From NCBI GenBank assembly GCA_018267065.1, contig JAFDZG010000070.1, forward strand, positions 1 through 36,347: a DNA stretch of 36,347 nt. The letters are read 5' to 3'. The notes under the pieces are model-generated. The model searched no databases. It was not told the origin of the DNA and saw only the letters and a program-made list of their open reading frames with translations. Below, piece after piece: positions 23,830-32,691 of the stretch (its first letter is position 1; every line of letters begins with the position of its first letter). The position numbers and the translations under genes are program-made. This DNA is from Bacteroidota bacterium. Its GTDB lineage: Bacteria; Bacteroidota; Bacteroidia; Flavobacteriales_F; PHOS-HE28.

Positions 23830-24549
23830 ATGCGCGCCGCCTGCCTCATTGCCCGCAAGGAACTCGCCTCCTTCTTCGATTCGCCGATGGCCTACCTCGT
23901 CATCGTGGCATTCCTCGGAACCTGCGGCTTCTTCACCTGGTGGTTCGGCACGGACATTTTCATGCGGGGGATCGCCGATCTGGGCACGTTTTTCAATGTG
24001 GCCAATTGGTCGCTCTTCATCCTGATCCCCGCGATCACCATGCGCACACTGGCCGAAGAGCGGAAAACCGGGACGCTGGACCTGCTGCTTACCCGGGCCG
24101 TTTCGCCGCAACAGGTGGTGAACGGAAAATTCCTGGCATGCCTGGCGCTGATCTTCCTGACCCTGCTTTGCACCCTGCCCTACTACATCACCGTGGCCGC
24201 GCTTGGCCCCGTGGACCACGGCCCTGTGCTGTGCGGCTATGCCGGCCTGCTGCTCATGGGCGCCGCGTACCTCGCCTTGGGCATCTTCGCCAGCAGCCTC
24301 ACTTCCAACCAGATCACCGCGTTCGTCCTGGCCTTGCTGCTCATGGCGTTTTTCCATTTCGGCACATCCGTGGTGGCGGCAAACACCACGGGCGCCATGG
24401 GGCAACTGTTCCGGTATTTGAGCACCGGCCCTCATTTTGAAAGCCTGGGGCGCGGCGTGGTGGACAGCCGCGATGTGGTCTATTTCCTAAGCCTTTGCGC
24501 GGCCGGATTGCTTCTGGCCGGCCGCCAACTTGCCGAACATCGGAGTTGA
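23830..24549 (+). CDS. gldF: Gliding-motility ABC transporter permease GldF
   Basis: A 239-residue membrane protein with six hydrophobic segments. The N terminus C-L-I-A-R-K-E-L-A-S-F-F-D-S-P-M-A-Y-L and T-L-A-E-E-R-K-T-G-T-L-D-L-L-L-T near 75-90 are strongly typical of ABC-2 permeases of the GldF branch. It is the membrane channel for the GldA ATPase. The stop overlaps the gldG ATG (ATGA at 24546-24549 region), so GldF and GldG are coupled. Confidence 0.9.
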   Translation: MRAACLIARKELASFFDSPMAYLVIVAFLGTCGFFTWWFGTDIFMRGIADLGTFFNVANWSLFILIPAITMRTLAEERKTGTLDLLLTRAVSPQQVVNGKFLACLALIFLTLLCTLPYYITVAALGPVDHGPVLCGYAGLLLMGAAYLALGIFASSLTSNQITAFVLALLLMAFFHFGTSVVAANTTGAMGQLFRYLSTGPHFESLGRGVVDSRDVVYFLSLCAAGLLLAGRQLAEHRS

Positions 24550-26069
24550 TGCAGGGGGGCAAACGCACCATATCCATCGCCACCCTGTTGCTGGCTTGCG
24601 GCATCGGCATACTTGCCAATATGCTGGCCCAGCGCTACAAGTTCAGGGCAGACCTGACCAGCGACAAGCGGTACACATTGGACCCGGCCACGCTACAGTT
24701 GCTCCAGCACTTGCCTGAAACCGTTACCGTAACGGCCTATGTCACTGCGGACCTGCCACCCGAAATGGCCGTGGTGCGGCAAGATTTCATGGACCTTTTG
24801 GTGGAATATGCCAACCGCTCCGGGGGCAAACTGGTCTTTGAGTTCGTGGACCCCGGTTCATCCCCGGAACATTCCGCAAAGGCCGTGGAAGAAGGGATCC
24901 GCCCGCTGTTGGTGCAAACGCGCAGGAAGGACCGCAGCGAAAACCTGCAAGTGTTCATGGGCGCCACCTTGCGCATGGCCGACCGCAAGGCCGTGGTTCC
25001 GGCGTTCCAAAAAGGCCCCGGCATGGAATGGACCCTTACATCCGCGCTGGCGCAATTGCTCACCGTGGAAAAACCCTTGATAGGCGTAATGCAAGGGCAT
25101 CATGAGCCTTCCCTCCAAGCCTTGGACGAACTGGCCGCGCAGCTCAATGCCCAGTATGACGTGGAAGCCACGGCGATCTACGACTCCTTCCCCATCAACG
25201 ACCGCTTCACTTCCCTGCTCATCATAGACCCCAAGGACAGCCTGCCCGCCCAGCACTTGGGGCGGATCAATGAGTACATGGCCAAGGGGCATGGCGTGGT
25301 GCTCGCCTTCAGCGCCGTAGCGGCGGATTTCGGCCTGGCCCCAAAGGTTGAAATGCGTGACATCGGCCTGGGACCCTGGCTGGCGGAACACGGGCTGCGC
25401 GTGGGACCAGGCGTGGTGGTGGACCGGCAGTGCGGGCAGATCGGCGTGGTACAAGCCACCGTACAGGCACCGGTAGCAATGGATTTTCCGTTTTATCCGT
25501 TGATCAGCAAGTTCGGCGATCATCCCATCGACCATGGGCTGGACCTGGTGATGTTCCAATTTGCTTCGCCAATGCAGATCATCGGGGATAGCACAACCGC
25601 CCGCTACTGGCCGGTTGTGTCAACCAGCGGAAGAAGCGGCGTGCTCGCCACACCGCTGAACATGGACCTGCGCAAAGCATGGACCGATGCCGACTTCCCC
25701 TTGGGCCCGCAGATGCTGGGCGCCGCAAGGGAGCCGCATGACAGCACGCGCGGACGGCTGGTGGTTTTCAGCAATGGCAGTTTCTGCACCGGTGAAATGA
25801 ACGGGCGCACCACCCGGCTGCCCAAGGGCAACCTGGACCTGATGGTCAATGCCACGGACTGGGTAACGCACCACACGGCCCTTCTTTCCATGCGGGGCAA
25901 GGAAAAGAACTACCGCCCCATCACCGACCCGGGTGAAGCGGCACGCACCTCCCTGAAATGGTTGAACCTGCTGCTCCCTCCGGGGATCATGCTCTTGTAC
26001 GGATTGTTGCGCGTACAATGGAGGCGGCGCCAACGCAGGCAACGCATGCAACCCGGCCATGTCCAATAA
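24549..26069 (+). CDS. gldG: Gliding-motility ABC auxiliary protein GldG
   Basis: A 506-residue protein with an N-terminal membrane segment (7-25), a long periplasmic region, and a C-terminal segment (about 473-490, N-L-L-L-P-P-G-I-M-L-L-Y-G-L-L) followed by a basic R-R-R-Q-R-R-Q-R tail in the cytosol. D-L-T-S-D-K-R-Y-T-L-D-P-A-T-L-Q-L-L (35-52) is the hallmark start of the GldG ABC_transp_aux domain, and T-A-Y-V-T-A-D-L-P-P-E follows. It is the extracytoplasmic partner of GldF. The ATG overlaps the gldF stop; a start further up (24495) would sit inside gldF. Confidence 0.9.
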   Translation: MQGGKRTISIATLLLACGIGILANMLAQRYKFRADLTSDKRYTLDPATLQLLQHLPETVTVTAYVTADLPPEMAVVRQDFMDLLVEYANRSGGKLVFEFVDPGSSPEHSAKAVEEGIRPLLVQTRRKDRSENLQVFMGATLRMADRKAVVPAFQKGPGMEWTLTSALAQLLTVEKPLIGVMQGHHEPSLQALDELAAQLNAQYDVEATAIYDSFPINDRFTSLLIIDPKDSLPAQHLGRINEYMAKGHGVVLAFSAVAADFGLAPKVEMRDIGLGPWLAEHGLRVGPGVVVDRQCGQIGVVQATVQAPVAMDFPFYPLISKFGDHPIDHGLDLVMFQFASPMQIIGDSTTARYWPVVSTSGRSGVLATPLNMDLRKAWTDADFPLGPQMLGAAREPHDSTRGRLVVFSNGSFCTGEMNGRTTRLPKGNLDLMVNATDWVTHHTALLSMRGKEKNYRPITDPGEAARTSLKWLNLLLPPGIMLLYGLLRVQWRRRQRRQRMQPGHVQ

Positions 26070-26988
26070 AGCCCGCTTGATCTTGCTGGCAGCGGTGGCG
26101 GCCGGCCTTGCATGGCTCTGGTGGTGGGGCGGGCGCGATCAGCAGGTGGCGGAGCAGCGCACCTTCCGGGCCACGCTGCTCAGCACGGACACGGCGGCGC
26201 TCCGATCGTTCACCATCCTTCCGGCACCTGTGGAGCATTTGCCGGCACTGCATTTCCAACGTGACAGTTCAGGCTGGACCGTGGCCAGCGACAGCAGTGT
26301 GTTCCGCGCATTCCAACGCCCGATGAACGAACTGTTGGCCAAGTTGGCCCACATCCGGCCTGTTAGCGTGGCCGGCTCGGGGAAAGACATCCGGGAGCGG
26401 TACCGGCTGGTGGACAGCACCGCCACCACCATGGAGCTGCCGGGTGCGTCAGGCGGAACCCTTCGCGTGGGCGCTTCCACCGGCGGTGCGAACACGGCCA
26501 CGGCCATGATGCTGGAGGGCGACACCAACGTGTACTTGGTTCCGGGCCTTTTCCATGAGGTCACGGGCATGTCGTTCATCGATTGGATCCCCAAGCCCTT
26601 GGTGAACGGCGACCCGCGCAATTGGGACCGCGTCACCTTCGTGTTCCCCGGCAGGCACATGTATTCGCTGGAGCGCAACAAGGATGGATGGACGGTGAAC
26701 GGCAGCCCGGCCGACAGCATCAAGGTGGGAAAATACTTATGGGCCCTTTCGCGCTACTATGGCCATGGCCTGATGGACCCCGCCGACACGCTCCAGGCCG
26801 AACTGATCTACAGCATGCGCGTGGAAGACCGCTCCCGCCCGGACCCGATCATCTTGGGCATCTTCAACACACCGAAGGGCCTGATGGCGCGCAGCACGCT
26901 GGCACCCCCGTGGATGGTGATGCCCATTGATGCCAAGCAGGAACTGGCACGGATGTTCCGCCCGCCGGAGGCGTTCATGGCCCATTGA
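26059..26988 (+). CDS. DUF4340 protein of the Gld-type transporter operon
   Basis: A 309-residue protein with one N-terminal membrane segment (A-R-L-I-L-L-A-A-V-A-A-G-L-A-W-L-W-W) and a periplasmic region with two copies of a beta-rich unit (W-T-V-A-S-D near 75; W-T-V-N-G-S-P near 212), the pattern of DUF4340. DUF4340 proteins sit next to GldG-like genes in many bacterial groups and are taken as parts of the same transporter. The ATG lies 11 bases inside gldG, so expression is coupled. Function is inferred from context. Confidence 0.85.
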   Translation: MSNKARLILLAAVAAGLAWLWWWGGRDQQVAEQRTFRATLLSTDTAALRSFTILPAPVEHLPALHFQRDSSGWTVASDSSVFRAFQRPMNELLAKLAHIRPVSVAGSGKDIRERYRLVDSTATTMELPGASGGTLRVGASTGGANTATAMMLEGDTNVYLVPGLFHEVTGMSFIDWIPKPLVNGDPRNWDRVTFVFPGRHMYSLERNKDGWTVNGSPADSIKVGKYLWALSRYYGHGLMDPADTLQAELIYSMRVEDRSRPDPIILGIFNTPKGLMARSTLAPPWMVMPIDAKQELARMFRPPEAFMAH

Positions 26989-27153
26989 CGGGCCCGGCCC
27001 ACGGCCCGCTTGGCGTGAACAGCGCATTGTTGATGCGTCTTCCTTGAACATGGCCTGGAATGGTGGATCGGGCGAACTTTGCAGCGCCAAGCCGTGTTCC
27101 ATCCTCGCGCGCTGCACCGCTGCCGCAGTGCAAGATGGAGCCAGCCGATAAGC

Positions 27154-27861
27154 ATGCGTAATTTCCCGATCGAGGCCCAGCCCGATGATGACACCTGCGG
27201 GGCAACAGCGCTGCACGCCGTGTACCGCCATTTCGGCAAGACGTGGCCGTTGCAGCGCGTGATCAACGAGGTGCACCAGTTGGAAGGCGGCGGCACCTTG
27301 GCGGTATTACTGGGCATCCATGCTCTGAACCATGGCTACCACGCACGCTTGTACAGCTATAACCTTACGGTCTTCGACCCAACGTGGGACGGCCTGCCCG
27401 CCCCCGAACTGCGCAAGAAGCTGATCGCACAAACCCGGATCAAGGACGGCAAGAAACTGCACATTGCCTCCCTGGCCTATTCCCGCTTCCTGAAGGACGG
27501 AGGGCAGATCTTGTTCGACGATCCCACGCCTGGGCTCCTGCGCAGTTACTTCAACCGGAAACTGCCCATACTGGCCGGGCTAAGCGCCACCTACCTATAC
27601 AAAAGCAAACGCGAGTTCGCGGACTCCAAGGGGCGCAGTGTGTACCACGACCTGCGGGGCAAGCCCATGGGCCATTTCGTGGTGCTGAGCGGCATGGAGA
27701 ACAAGCAGGTATTCGTTGCAGATCCCTTTCATGACAATCCGATGGCCGAAGGCCGAACCTACCAAGTGCCCGTGGGCCGCTTGATCAACAGCATCATGCT
27801 GGGGATCGTTACCTACGATGCCAACCTGCTTGTTCTTTCGCCCGATCCGTTTACCGAATGA
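27154..27861 (+). CDS. C39-like cysteine peptidase of an amidoligase cluster
   Basis: A 235-residue soluble protein without signal peptide. P-D-D-D-T-C-G-A-T-A-L (Cys15) matches the catalytic start of peptidase C39-like proteins, and G-H-F-V-V-L-S-G (His174) with V-A-D-P-F (Asp190) gives a complete triad, with the usual beta-strand spacing. C39 proteins usually cut leader peptides after a double glycine, but this one has no transporter domain. Its gene is joined by an ATGA overlap to the RimK-like ligase, so it should act on the ligase's substrate or product, or transfer an acyl group. The start at 27154 leaves a normal family N terminus. Confidence 0.83.
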   Translation: MRNFPIEAQPDDDTCGATALHAVYRHFGKTWPLQRVINEVHQLEGGGTLAVLLGIHALNHGYHARLYSYNLTVFDPTWDGLPAPELRKKLIAQTRIKDGKKLHIASLAYSRFLKDGGQILFDDPTPGLLRSYFNRKLPILAGLSATYLYKSKREFADSKGRSVYHDLRGKPMGHFVVLSGMENKQVFVADPFHDNPMAEGRTYQVPVGRLINSIMLGIVTYDANLLVLSPDPFTE

Positions 27862-29339
27862 GAAAGCTTGTCGTGGTCCAAGACCCCAAGGTGTTCAAGC
27901 TGGGTGCCCCCGGCGTGGAGGTTGTTTCCAGCAAGGACTATCTCACCGATCCGCGGTTCGCGCAATTGAAGAACACCCGCATTTTCAACTTGGCGCAAAG
28001 CTTTGCCTACCAAAGTCGCGGCTACTATGTGAGCCTGCTGGCGGAAGCCCGGGGCCAGAAAGCCATCCCCAACGCCAAGACCTTGCTGGACCTGAAGAAT
28101 CCGCGCATCGTAAAGGTGCTCTCCCGCGACCTGGATGATGTGATCCAGCAAAGCCTGCACCACAAGGACAAGCATGATTTCACCCTCAGCGTCTACTTCG
28201 GCCGCAACGTCAACCCGCGGTACGACAGGCTGGCGCACGAACTGTACAAAGTGTTCGAGGCCCCCTTGCTGCGCGCCCGCTTCGTGAAAGTGGAAAAATG
28301 GGAACTGCGCTCCATCCGCCCGGTTCCGTACAGCGAGATCGAAGAGGAGCACATTCCGCTGCTGCGGAAATTCGCGGCCGAGTACTTCGGCAAGAAACGC
28401 TATGACAAGGCGCGGGCCGATCGCAGCGTATACGACCTGGCCATCCTGGTGAACCCGGAGGACAAAGCGGCCCCGAGCAACAAACGCGCCATCGTGAAGT
28501 TCAGGCAGGCCGCCGAGGAACTTGATTTCCGCGTGGACATCATCGGGCCGGGCGACTTGGACAGGCTGGGCGAATATGATGCCCTGCTGATCCGCGAGAA
28601 CACCTACGTGCAGAACCACACCTATCGGATGGCGCGGCGCGCACAGCGGGAAGGATTGGCGGTGATCGATGCGCCGGACGCCATCTTAAAGTGCAACAAC
28701 AAGGTGTACCTGGCCGAGGTGATGGAAACACACCACATCCCCACACCGCGCACCATGATCGTGCACGGCGAAAACCGCCACCAAGTTGCCGAACGGCTCG
28801 GTTTCCCCGTAGTGCTGAAACTGCCTGACAGCACCTTCAGCATCGGGGTGGAAAAAGCGCGCACGGCGGAAGAGCTGGAGGAGAAACTGGACAAGATCCT
28901 GGACAGCAGCGACCTTGCCGTGGCCCAAGAATACATGCCCAGCGACTTCGATTGGCGCGTGGGCGTACTGGACGGCAGGTTGCTGTATGTCTGCAAGTAT
29001 TTCATGGCGCGCGGGCACTGGCAGATCTACAATTGGGGCAGCGCCACCAAGGAAGATGAAACCGGCGACTTTGCGACGGTAAAAACCTCCGAATGCCCCA
29101 AGCACATCACCGAGGTGGCCCTGAAGGCCGTGCGGGCCATGGTGGGCGAGGAGGGGCTCTTCGGCGTGGACATCAAGGAACGTGACGGCAAGGCGTACGT
29201 GATCGAGGTGAACGAATGCCCAAACATCGACCACGGCGTGGAGGACGTGGAGCTTGGCGATGAGATCTACCGCCGCATCATCGGCTCGCTGAAAAAATCC
29301 ATCGAAAAGAAAATCGGCATCCCCCACTCCATCCAGTAA
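27858..29339 (+). CDS. RimK-like ATP-grasp ligase with RLAN N-terminal domain
   Basis: A 493-residue protein. Residues 1 to about 190 form the RimK-like N-terminal domain (RLAN type: K-L-V-V-V-Q-D-P, Y-L-T-D-P-R-F, N-L-A-Q-S-F-A-Y-Q-S-R-G-Y-Y-V-S-L-L-A-E-A-R-G). Residues about 200-480 are the ATP-grasp domain, with lysines at 282 and 321 for ATP and the metal-binding set Asp438, Glu450 and Asn452 in V-I-E-V-N-E-C-P-N. RimK-type enzymes form peptide-like bonds, typically adding glutamate to a carboxylate. It is much longer than RimK itself (about 300 residues). It overlaps the peptidase gene by four bases and precedes the GCS2 gene by nine. Confidence 0.9.
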   Translation: MRKLVVVQDPKVFKLGAPGVEVVSSKDYLTDPRFAQLKNTRIFNLAQSFAYQSRGYYVSLLAEARGQKAIPNAKTLLDLKNPRIVKVLSRDLDDVIQQSLHHKDKHDFTLSVYFGRNVNPRYDRLAHELYKVFEAPLLRARFVKVEKWELRSIRPVPYSEIEEEHIPLLRKFAAEYFGKKRYDKARADRSVYDLAILVNPEDKAAPSNKRAIVKFRQAAEELDFRVDIIGPGDLDRLGEYDALLIRENTYVQNHTYRMARRAQREGLAVIDAPDAILKCNNKVYLAEVMETHHIPTPRTMIVHGENRHQVAERLGFPVVLKLPDSTFSIGVEKARTAEELEEKLDKILDSSDLAVAQEYMPSDFDWRVGVLDGRLLYVCKYFMARGHWQIYNWGSATKEDETGDFATVKTSECPKHITEVALKAVRAMVGEEGLFGVDIKERDGKAYVIEVNECPNIDHGVEDVELGDEIYRRIIGSLKKSIEKKIGIPHSIQ

Positions 29340-29348
29340 GACCCAGGC

Positions 29349-30581
29349 ATGAGCGAACAAAAAACCTACGGCCTCTTCGAGGTCGCCGGCATCGAGCTGG
29401 AATACATGGTGGTGGACCGCGAAACACTTCGCGCAAGCCCCACCGTGGACCTGCTCTTCAAGGATGTCACCGGGCACATCACCGGCGACGTGGAACGCGG
29501 CGATGTGGACTGGAGCAACGAGCTCACGGCCCATGTGCTGGAGATGAAGACCGCCAAGCCCACGGCGGACATGGCCGGCTTCGCTGAAAAATTCAGCGGC
29601 GAGGTGCGTGCCATCAATGCGCTGCTGGCCAAGCGCGGCCTGATGTTGTTGCCCACGGCGGCGCACCCGTTGTTCGACCCCTTCACCGAAACGGTGCTGT
29701 GGACACACGAATACAACGAAGTGTATGCGCTGTACAACAAGATCTTCGATTGCCGCGGCCATGGCTGGAGCAACCTGCAGAGCGTACACCTCAACCTGCC
29801 CTTCGCCAATGACGCGGAGTTCGGCAAGCTGCACACGGCCATCCGGCTGTTGTTGCCCCTGATCCCCGCGCTCAGCGCCAGTTCGCCCATCCTGGACGGC
29901 AAGCCCACCGGCCACCTGGACGCGCGCATGGAAGCCTACCTGCACCACCAGGAAAAGCTGCCGGCCTTGATGGGATCGCTGATCCCGGAGGCCGTGCTGA
30001 CCGAGGAGGAATACTACCGGGAGATCTTCAGCCCCATCGGGAAAGCCTTGGCACCATACGATCCGGAAGGGATCATGGACCACGAGTTCGCCAACTCACG
30101 CGGGGCCATCGCGCGCTTTGACCGGGGCGCCATCGAGATCCGCGTGGTTGACATCCAGGAATGCCCGCAGGCCGACATCGCCATTGCACAGCTCCTGGTG
30201 GAGACGCTCAAAGCGTTGGTGGACGGGCGATGGGCCAGCCAATACGTGCAACGGGCATGGCACCACAAAGACCTGCTGAAGATTTTCTTGAAGGTGATCA
30301 AGAAAGCTGGCGGGGCCCGGATCCGAAACCACGACTACCTGTTGATGTTCGGGCTGGACAAGCCCGAGGCCACCGCCCAGGAACTCTGGGAACACTTGTT
30401 CGCCGAAGTGGGCGGAGGCTTGGGCAAGGAAGCCAAGGCATGCATCAAGCACATCCTGGTGCATGGCTGCTTGGCCAAGCGCATCCTGGCCCGGACCGGC
30501 CCGAAGCCCGATGCTCCGCGGATCATCGCCGTGTACAAAGAATTGGCCCAATGCCTGCAAGAAGGCCGCCAACTGGCCTGA
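29349..30581 (+). CDS. GCS2-family carboxylate-amine ligase
   Basis: A 410-residue enzyme of the glutamate-cysteine ligase type 2 family. V-A-G-I-E-L-E-Y (Glu16, Glu18) is the start strand with metal-binding glutamates; N-E-L-T-A-H-V-L-E-M-K-T near 57-68 and W-S-N-L-Q-S-V-H-L-N-L-P near 139-150 follow, and F-D-R-G-A-I-E-I-R-V-V-D-I-Q-E-C-P near 256-272 closes the core. These enzymes join an amine to the gamma-carboxylate of glutamate with ATP. Nothing suggests glutathione: no gshB-type partner is here except the RLAN ligase. It would supply or use the same small peptide as its neighbours. Confidence 0.88.
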   Translation: MSEQKTYGLFEVAGIELEYMVVDRETLRASPTVDLLFKDVTGHITGDVERGDVDWSNELTAHVLEMKTAKPTADMAGFAEKFSGEVRAINALLAKRGLMLLPTAAHPLFDPFTETVLWTHEYNEVYALYNKIFDCRGHGWSNLQSVHLNLPFANDAEFGKLHTAIRLLLPLIPALSASSPILDGKPTGHLDARMEAYLHHQEKLPALMGSLIPEAVLTEEEYYREIFSPIGKALAPYDPEGIMDHEFANSRGAIARFDRGAIEIRVVDIQECPQADIAIAQLLVETLKALVDGRWASQYVQRAWHHKDLLKIFLKVIKKAGGARIRNHDYLLMFGLDKPEATAQELWEHLFAEVGGGLGKEAKACIKHILVHGCLAKRILARTGPKPDAPRIIAVYKELAQCLQEGRQLA

Positions 30582-31276
30582 GCCTGCTGCTTAGCTGCGA
30601 GCACGGCGGCAACGACGTGCCTGCGGCGCTCCGCCCCTGCTTCAAGGGCCACGAGGACGTGTTGCGGACCCACCGCGGCCTGGACATCGGTGCGCTGGAC
30701 CTCTTCAGGAAACTCGCGCCCTTGGCTGCCTTCAGCACGTTCGCCACGCGCTCCCGGCTGTGCATCGAGCTGAACCGTTCGGAGCACCACCCGCGCTTAT
30801 TCTCGGCCTGGTCCAAGTCCTTGCCGCAAGCCAGCAAGGAGGAATTGCTCGCCTTTTATCACCGCTACCGGAACACCTTGGTACAGCAGATCGAAAAGCA
30901 GATCGCCGCCGGATCCGAGGTGGTGCACGTGGCCGTGCACAGCTTCACGCCCCTGCTGGACGGCGTGCGGCGCACCATGGACATCGGCCTGTTGTACGAC
31001 CCCGGCCGGCCCAAGGAAAAGGCGTTTTGCGCTGCGTGGGGCAAAGCCATCAAGCGGCGGGCGCCCCAGCTTTCCGTGCGCATGAACCAGCCTTACAGAG
31101 GCACATCCGACGGTTTTCCCACTGCGCTGCGCAAGGCATTTCCCACCCATTACGCCGGCATTGAGCTGGAAGTGAACCAACGGTTCGCAGCAGGTGGCCG
31201 GATGGAAAAAGCCATTTCGCTCACCTTGCGGGAATCGTTGACCGAGGTGCTCCAAATGCCTACTGCGGAGCGTTGA
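30551..31276 (+). CDS. N-formylglutamate amidohydrolase-like enzyme
   Basis: A 241-residue protein starting M-P-A-R-R-P-P-T-G-L-S-L-L-L-S-C-E-H-G-G-N-D-V-P. The C-E-H-G-G-N-x-V-P motif (His18) is the metal-binding opening of the N-formylglutamate deformylase family, R-G-L-D-I-G-A near 50 and V-H-V-A-V-H-S-F-T-P in the middle complete the site. Family members hydrolyse amide bonds on glutamate-type substrates with zinc. The ATG lies 31 bases inside the GCS2 gene, so the two are translated together. It could remove a formyl group or open a peptide or lactam made by the ligases; the substrate is unknown. Confidence 0.85.
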   Translation: MPARRPPTGLSLLLSCEHGGNDVPAALRPCFKGHEDVLRTHRGLDIGALDLFRKLAPLAAFSTFATRSRLCIELNRSEHHPRLFSAWSKSLPQASKEELLAFYHRYRNTLVQQIEKQIAAGSEVVHVAVHSFTPLLDGVRRTMDIGLLYDPGRPKEKAFCAAWGKAIKRRAPQLSVRMNQPYRGTSDGFPTALRKAFPTHYAGIELEVNQRFAAGGRMEKAISLTLRESLTEVLQMPTAER

Positions 31277-31344
31277 AACGAAGCCTTGTGGGCAACACCA
31301 AGATCCTGTTCCGCAATTTTGCTCCCGATAAAACTTGATCCCTT

Positions 31345-32691
31345 ATGCGTTCCATACTCCTCATTGGTGCCGGCCGTTCCGCCTCTTCCCTGCTCAGCTA
31401 CCTGATCGAACATGCCGCGGCGCAACAATGGCGCGTCACCGTTGCGGAGCGCGATACCGCGCAAGCCAGGAAGTTGACGCAAGGCCATGACGACGTGGCC
31501 CCCGTGGTGCAGTTGGACGCCAGTGATGCGGAGGCACGCGCAACCCTCATTGCCAAGCACGACCTGGTGATCAGCATGCTGCCGCACTTCATGCACATGG
31601 ACGTGCTGAAGGACTGCCTGCGGCTGAAGAAGCACGTGATCACGCCCAGCTACGTGCCGGATGCCTTGTGGCCGCTGGACGCGGAATTCAAGCAGGCAGG
31701 GTTGATCGTGCTGAATGAAATGGGCGTGGACCCCGGCATCGACCACATGAGCGCCATGCGGATCATTGACGGCCTGCATGCAAAAGGGGCGCGGATCGAA
31801 GCATTCGAGAGTTATTGTGGCGGCCTGGTGGCACCGGAGAGCGACAACAACCCGTGGGGCTACAAGTTCAGCTGGAACCCGCGCAACGTGGTGCTGGCCG
31901 GGCAAGGCCCGGCAGCACGCTACATCCATGAAGGCCGCATCAAGTACATCCCTTACCACAAATTGTTCCGCCGCACGGTGCACGTGGAAATTCCCGGGCT
32001 GGGCGCCTTTGACGGCTACGCCAACCGAGATTCGCTGAAATACCGCGAGATCTACGGCATTGCGGGCATCCCCACCATGAAGCGGGGCACCCTGCGCAAG
32101 GGCGGCTATTGCGAAGCTTGGGATGCCCTGGTGCAACTGGGCTGCACCGAGGACGGCTTTGCGATGGAACTTCCACGGGAGGCCACCTGGGCTGAATTCA
32201 TGCGTGCATTCCTGCCGGAAGATGCCGCAGGCGACCTTCGGGCGGCCACGGCCCATGCACTTGGCATTGCGCCCGACGGTCCGGTGATGGACAAGCTGGC
32301 CTGGATCGGGCTCTTCGGCAACGGCACCATCGGCCACGCCGGGCTGTCGCCGGCGGCAACGTTGCAGCAACTGCTGGAGGCCAAGTGGAAATTGGAGCCT
32401 GGCGACAAGGACCTGTTGGTGATGTGGCACCGCTTCCGCCATGTGGAAGCAGGCCGCACCAGGGAGATCCACGCTTCCTTGGCCGTAACGGGCACGGACG
32501 AGGTGCACACCGCCATGGCCCGCACGGTGGGCCTGCCCATGGCCATCGGCGCCAAGCTGCTGCTGAACGGAAAGATCCAGGAGCGCGGCGTGCTCCTGCC
32601 GGTGAAGCCGGAGCTCTACAACCCGATCCTGGATGAATTAGCCGCGCTGGGCGTGGCATTCACGGAGCGGGAAACGGAGCTTCAAAAGTGA
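31345..32691 (+). CDS. Saccharopine dehydrogenase-family protein
   Basis: A 448-residue NAD(P)-dependent enzyme. M-R-S-I-L-L-I-G-A-G-R-S-A-S-S-L-L starts a Rossmann fold with a G-x-G-x-x-(A/S) loop; V-A-E-R-D follows as the end of strand 2. E-M-G-V-D-P-G-I-D-H-M-S-A, C-G-G-L-V-A-P and N-P-W-G-Y-K-F-S-W-N-P are hallmarks of the saccharopine reductase family. Members interconvert saccharopine with aminoadipate semialdehyde or lysine. It follows the amidoligase cluster by 69 bases on the same strand and could be part of it or stand alone. Its stop overlaps the convergent trmN6-like gene. Confidence 0.87.
   Translation: MRSILLIGAGRSASSLLSYLIEHAAAQQWRVTVAERDTAQARKLTQGHDDVAPVVQLDASDAEARATLIAKHDLVISMLPHFMHMDVLKDCLRLKKHVITPSYVPDALWPLDAEFKQAGLIVLNEMGVDPGIDHMSAMRIIDGLHAKGARIEAFESYCGGLVAPESDNNPWGYKFSWNPRNVVLAGQGPAARYIHEGRIKYIPYHKLFRRTVHVEIPGLGAFDGYANRDSLKYREIYGIAGIPTMKRGTLRKGGYCEAWDALVQLGCTEDGFAMELPREATWAEFMRAFLPEDAAGDLRAATAHALGIAPDGPVMDKLAWIGLFGNGTIGHAGLSPAATLQQLLEAKWKLEPGDKDLLVMWHRFRHVEAGRTREIHASLAVTGTDEVHTAMARTVGLPMAIGAKLLLNGKIQERGVLLPVKPELYNPILDELAALGVAFTERETELQK

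Noticed and set aside
27858..29339. Ribosomal protein S6 glutamate ligase RimK
   Set aside because: The protein is about 190 residues longer at the N terminus than RimK and sits with GCS2, a C39-like peptidase and an amidohydrolase, not with S6-related genes.
28686..30083. A 465-codon open frame on the minus strand
   Set aside because: Antisense to the ATP-grasp and GCS2 genes, which have clear active sites. Long antisense frames are expected in GC-rich coding DNA.
31150..32508. A 452-codon open frame on the minus strand
   Set aside because: Antisense to the saccharopine dehydrogenase-family gene, which has a clear Rossmann start and family motifs.
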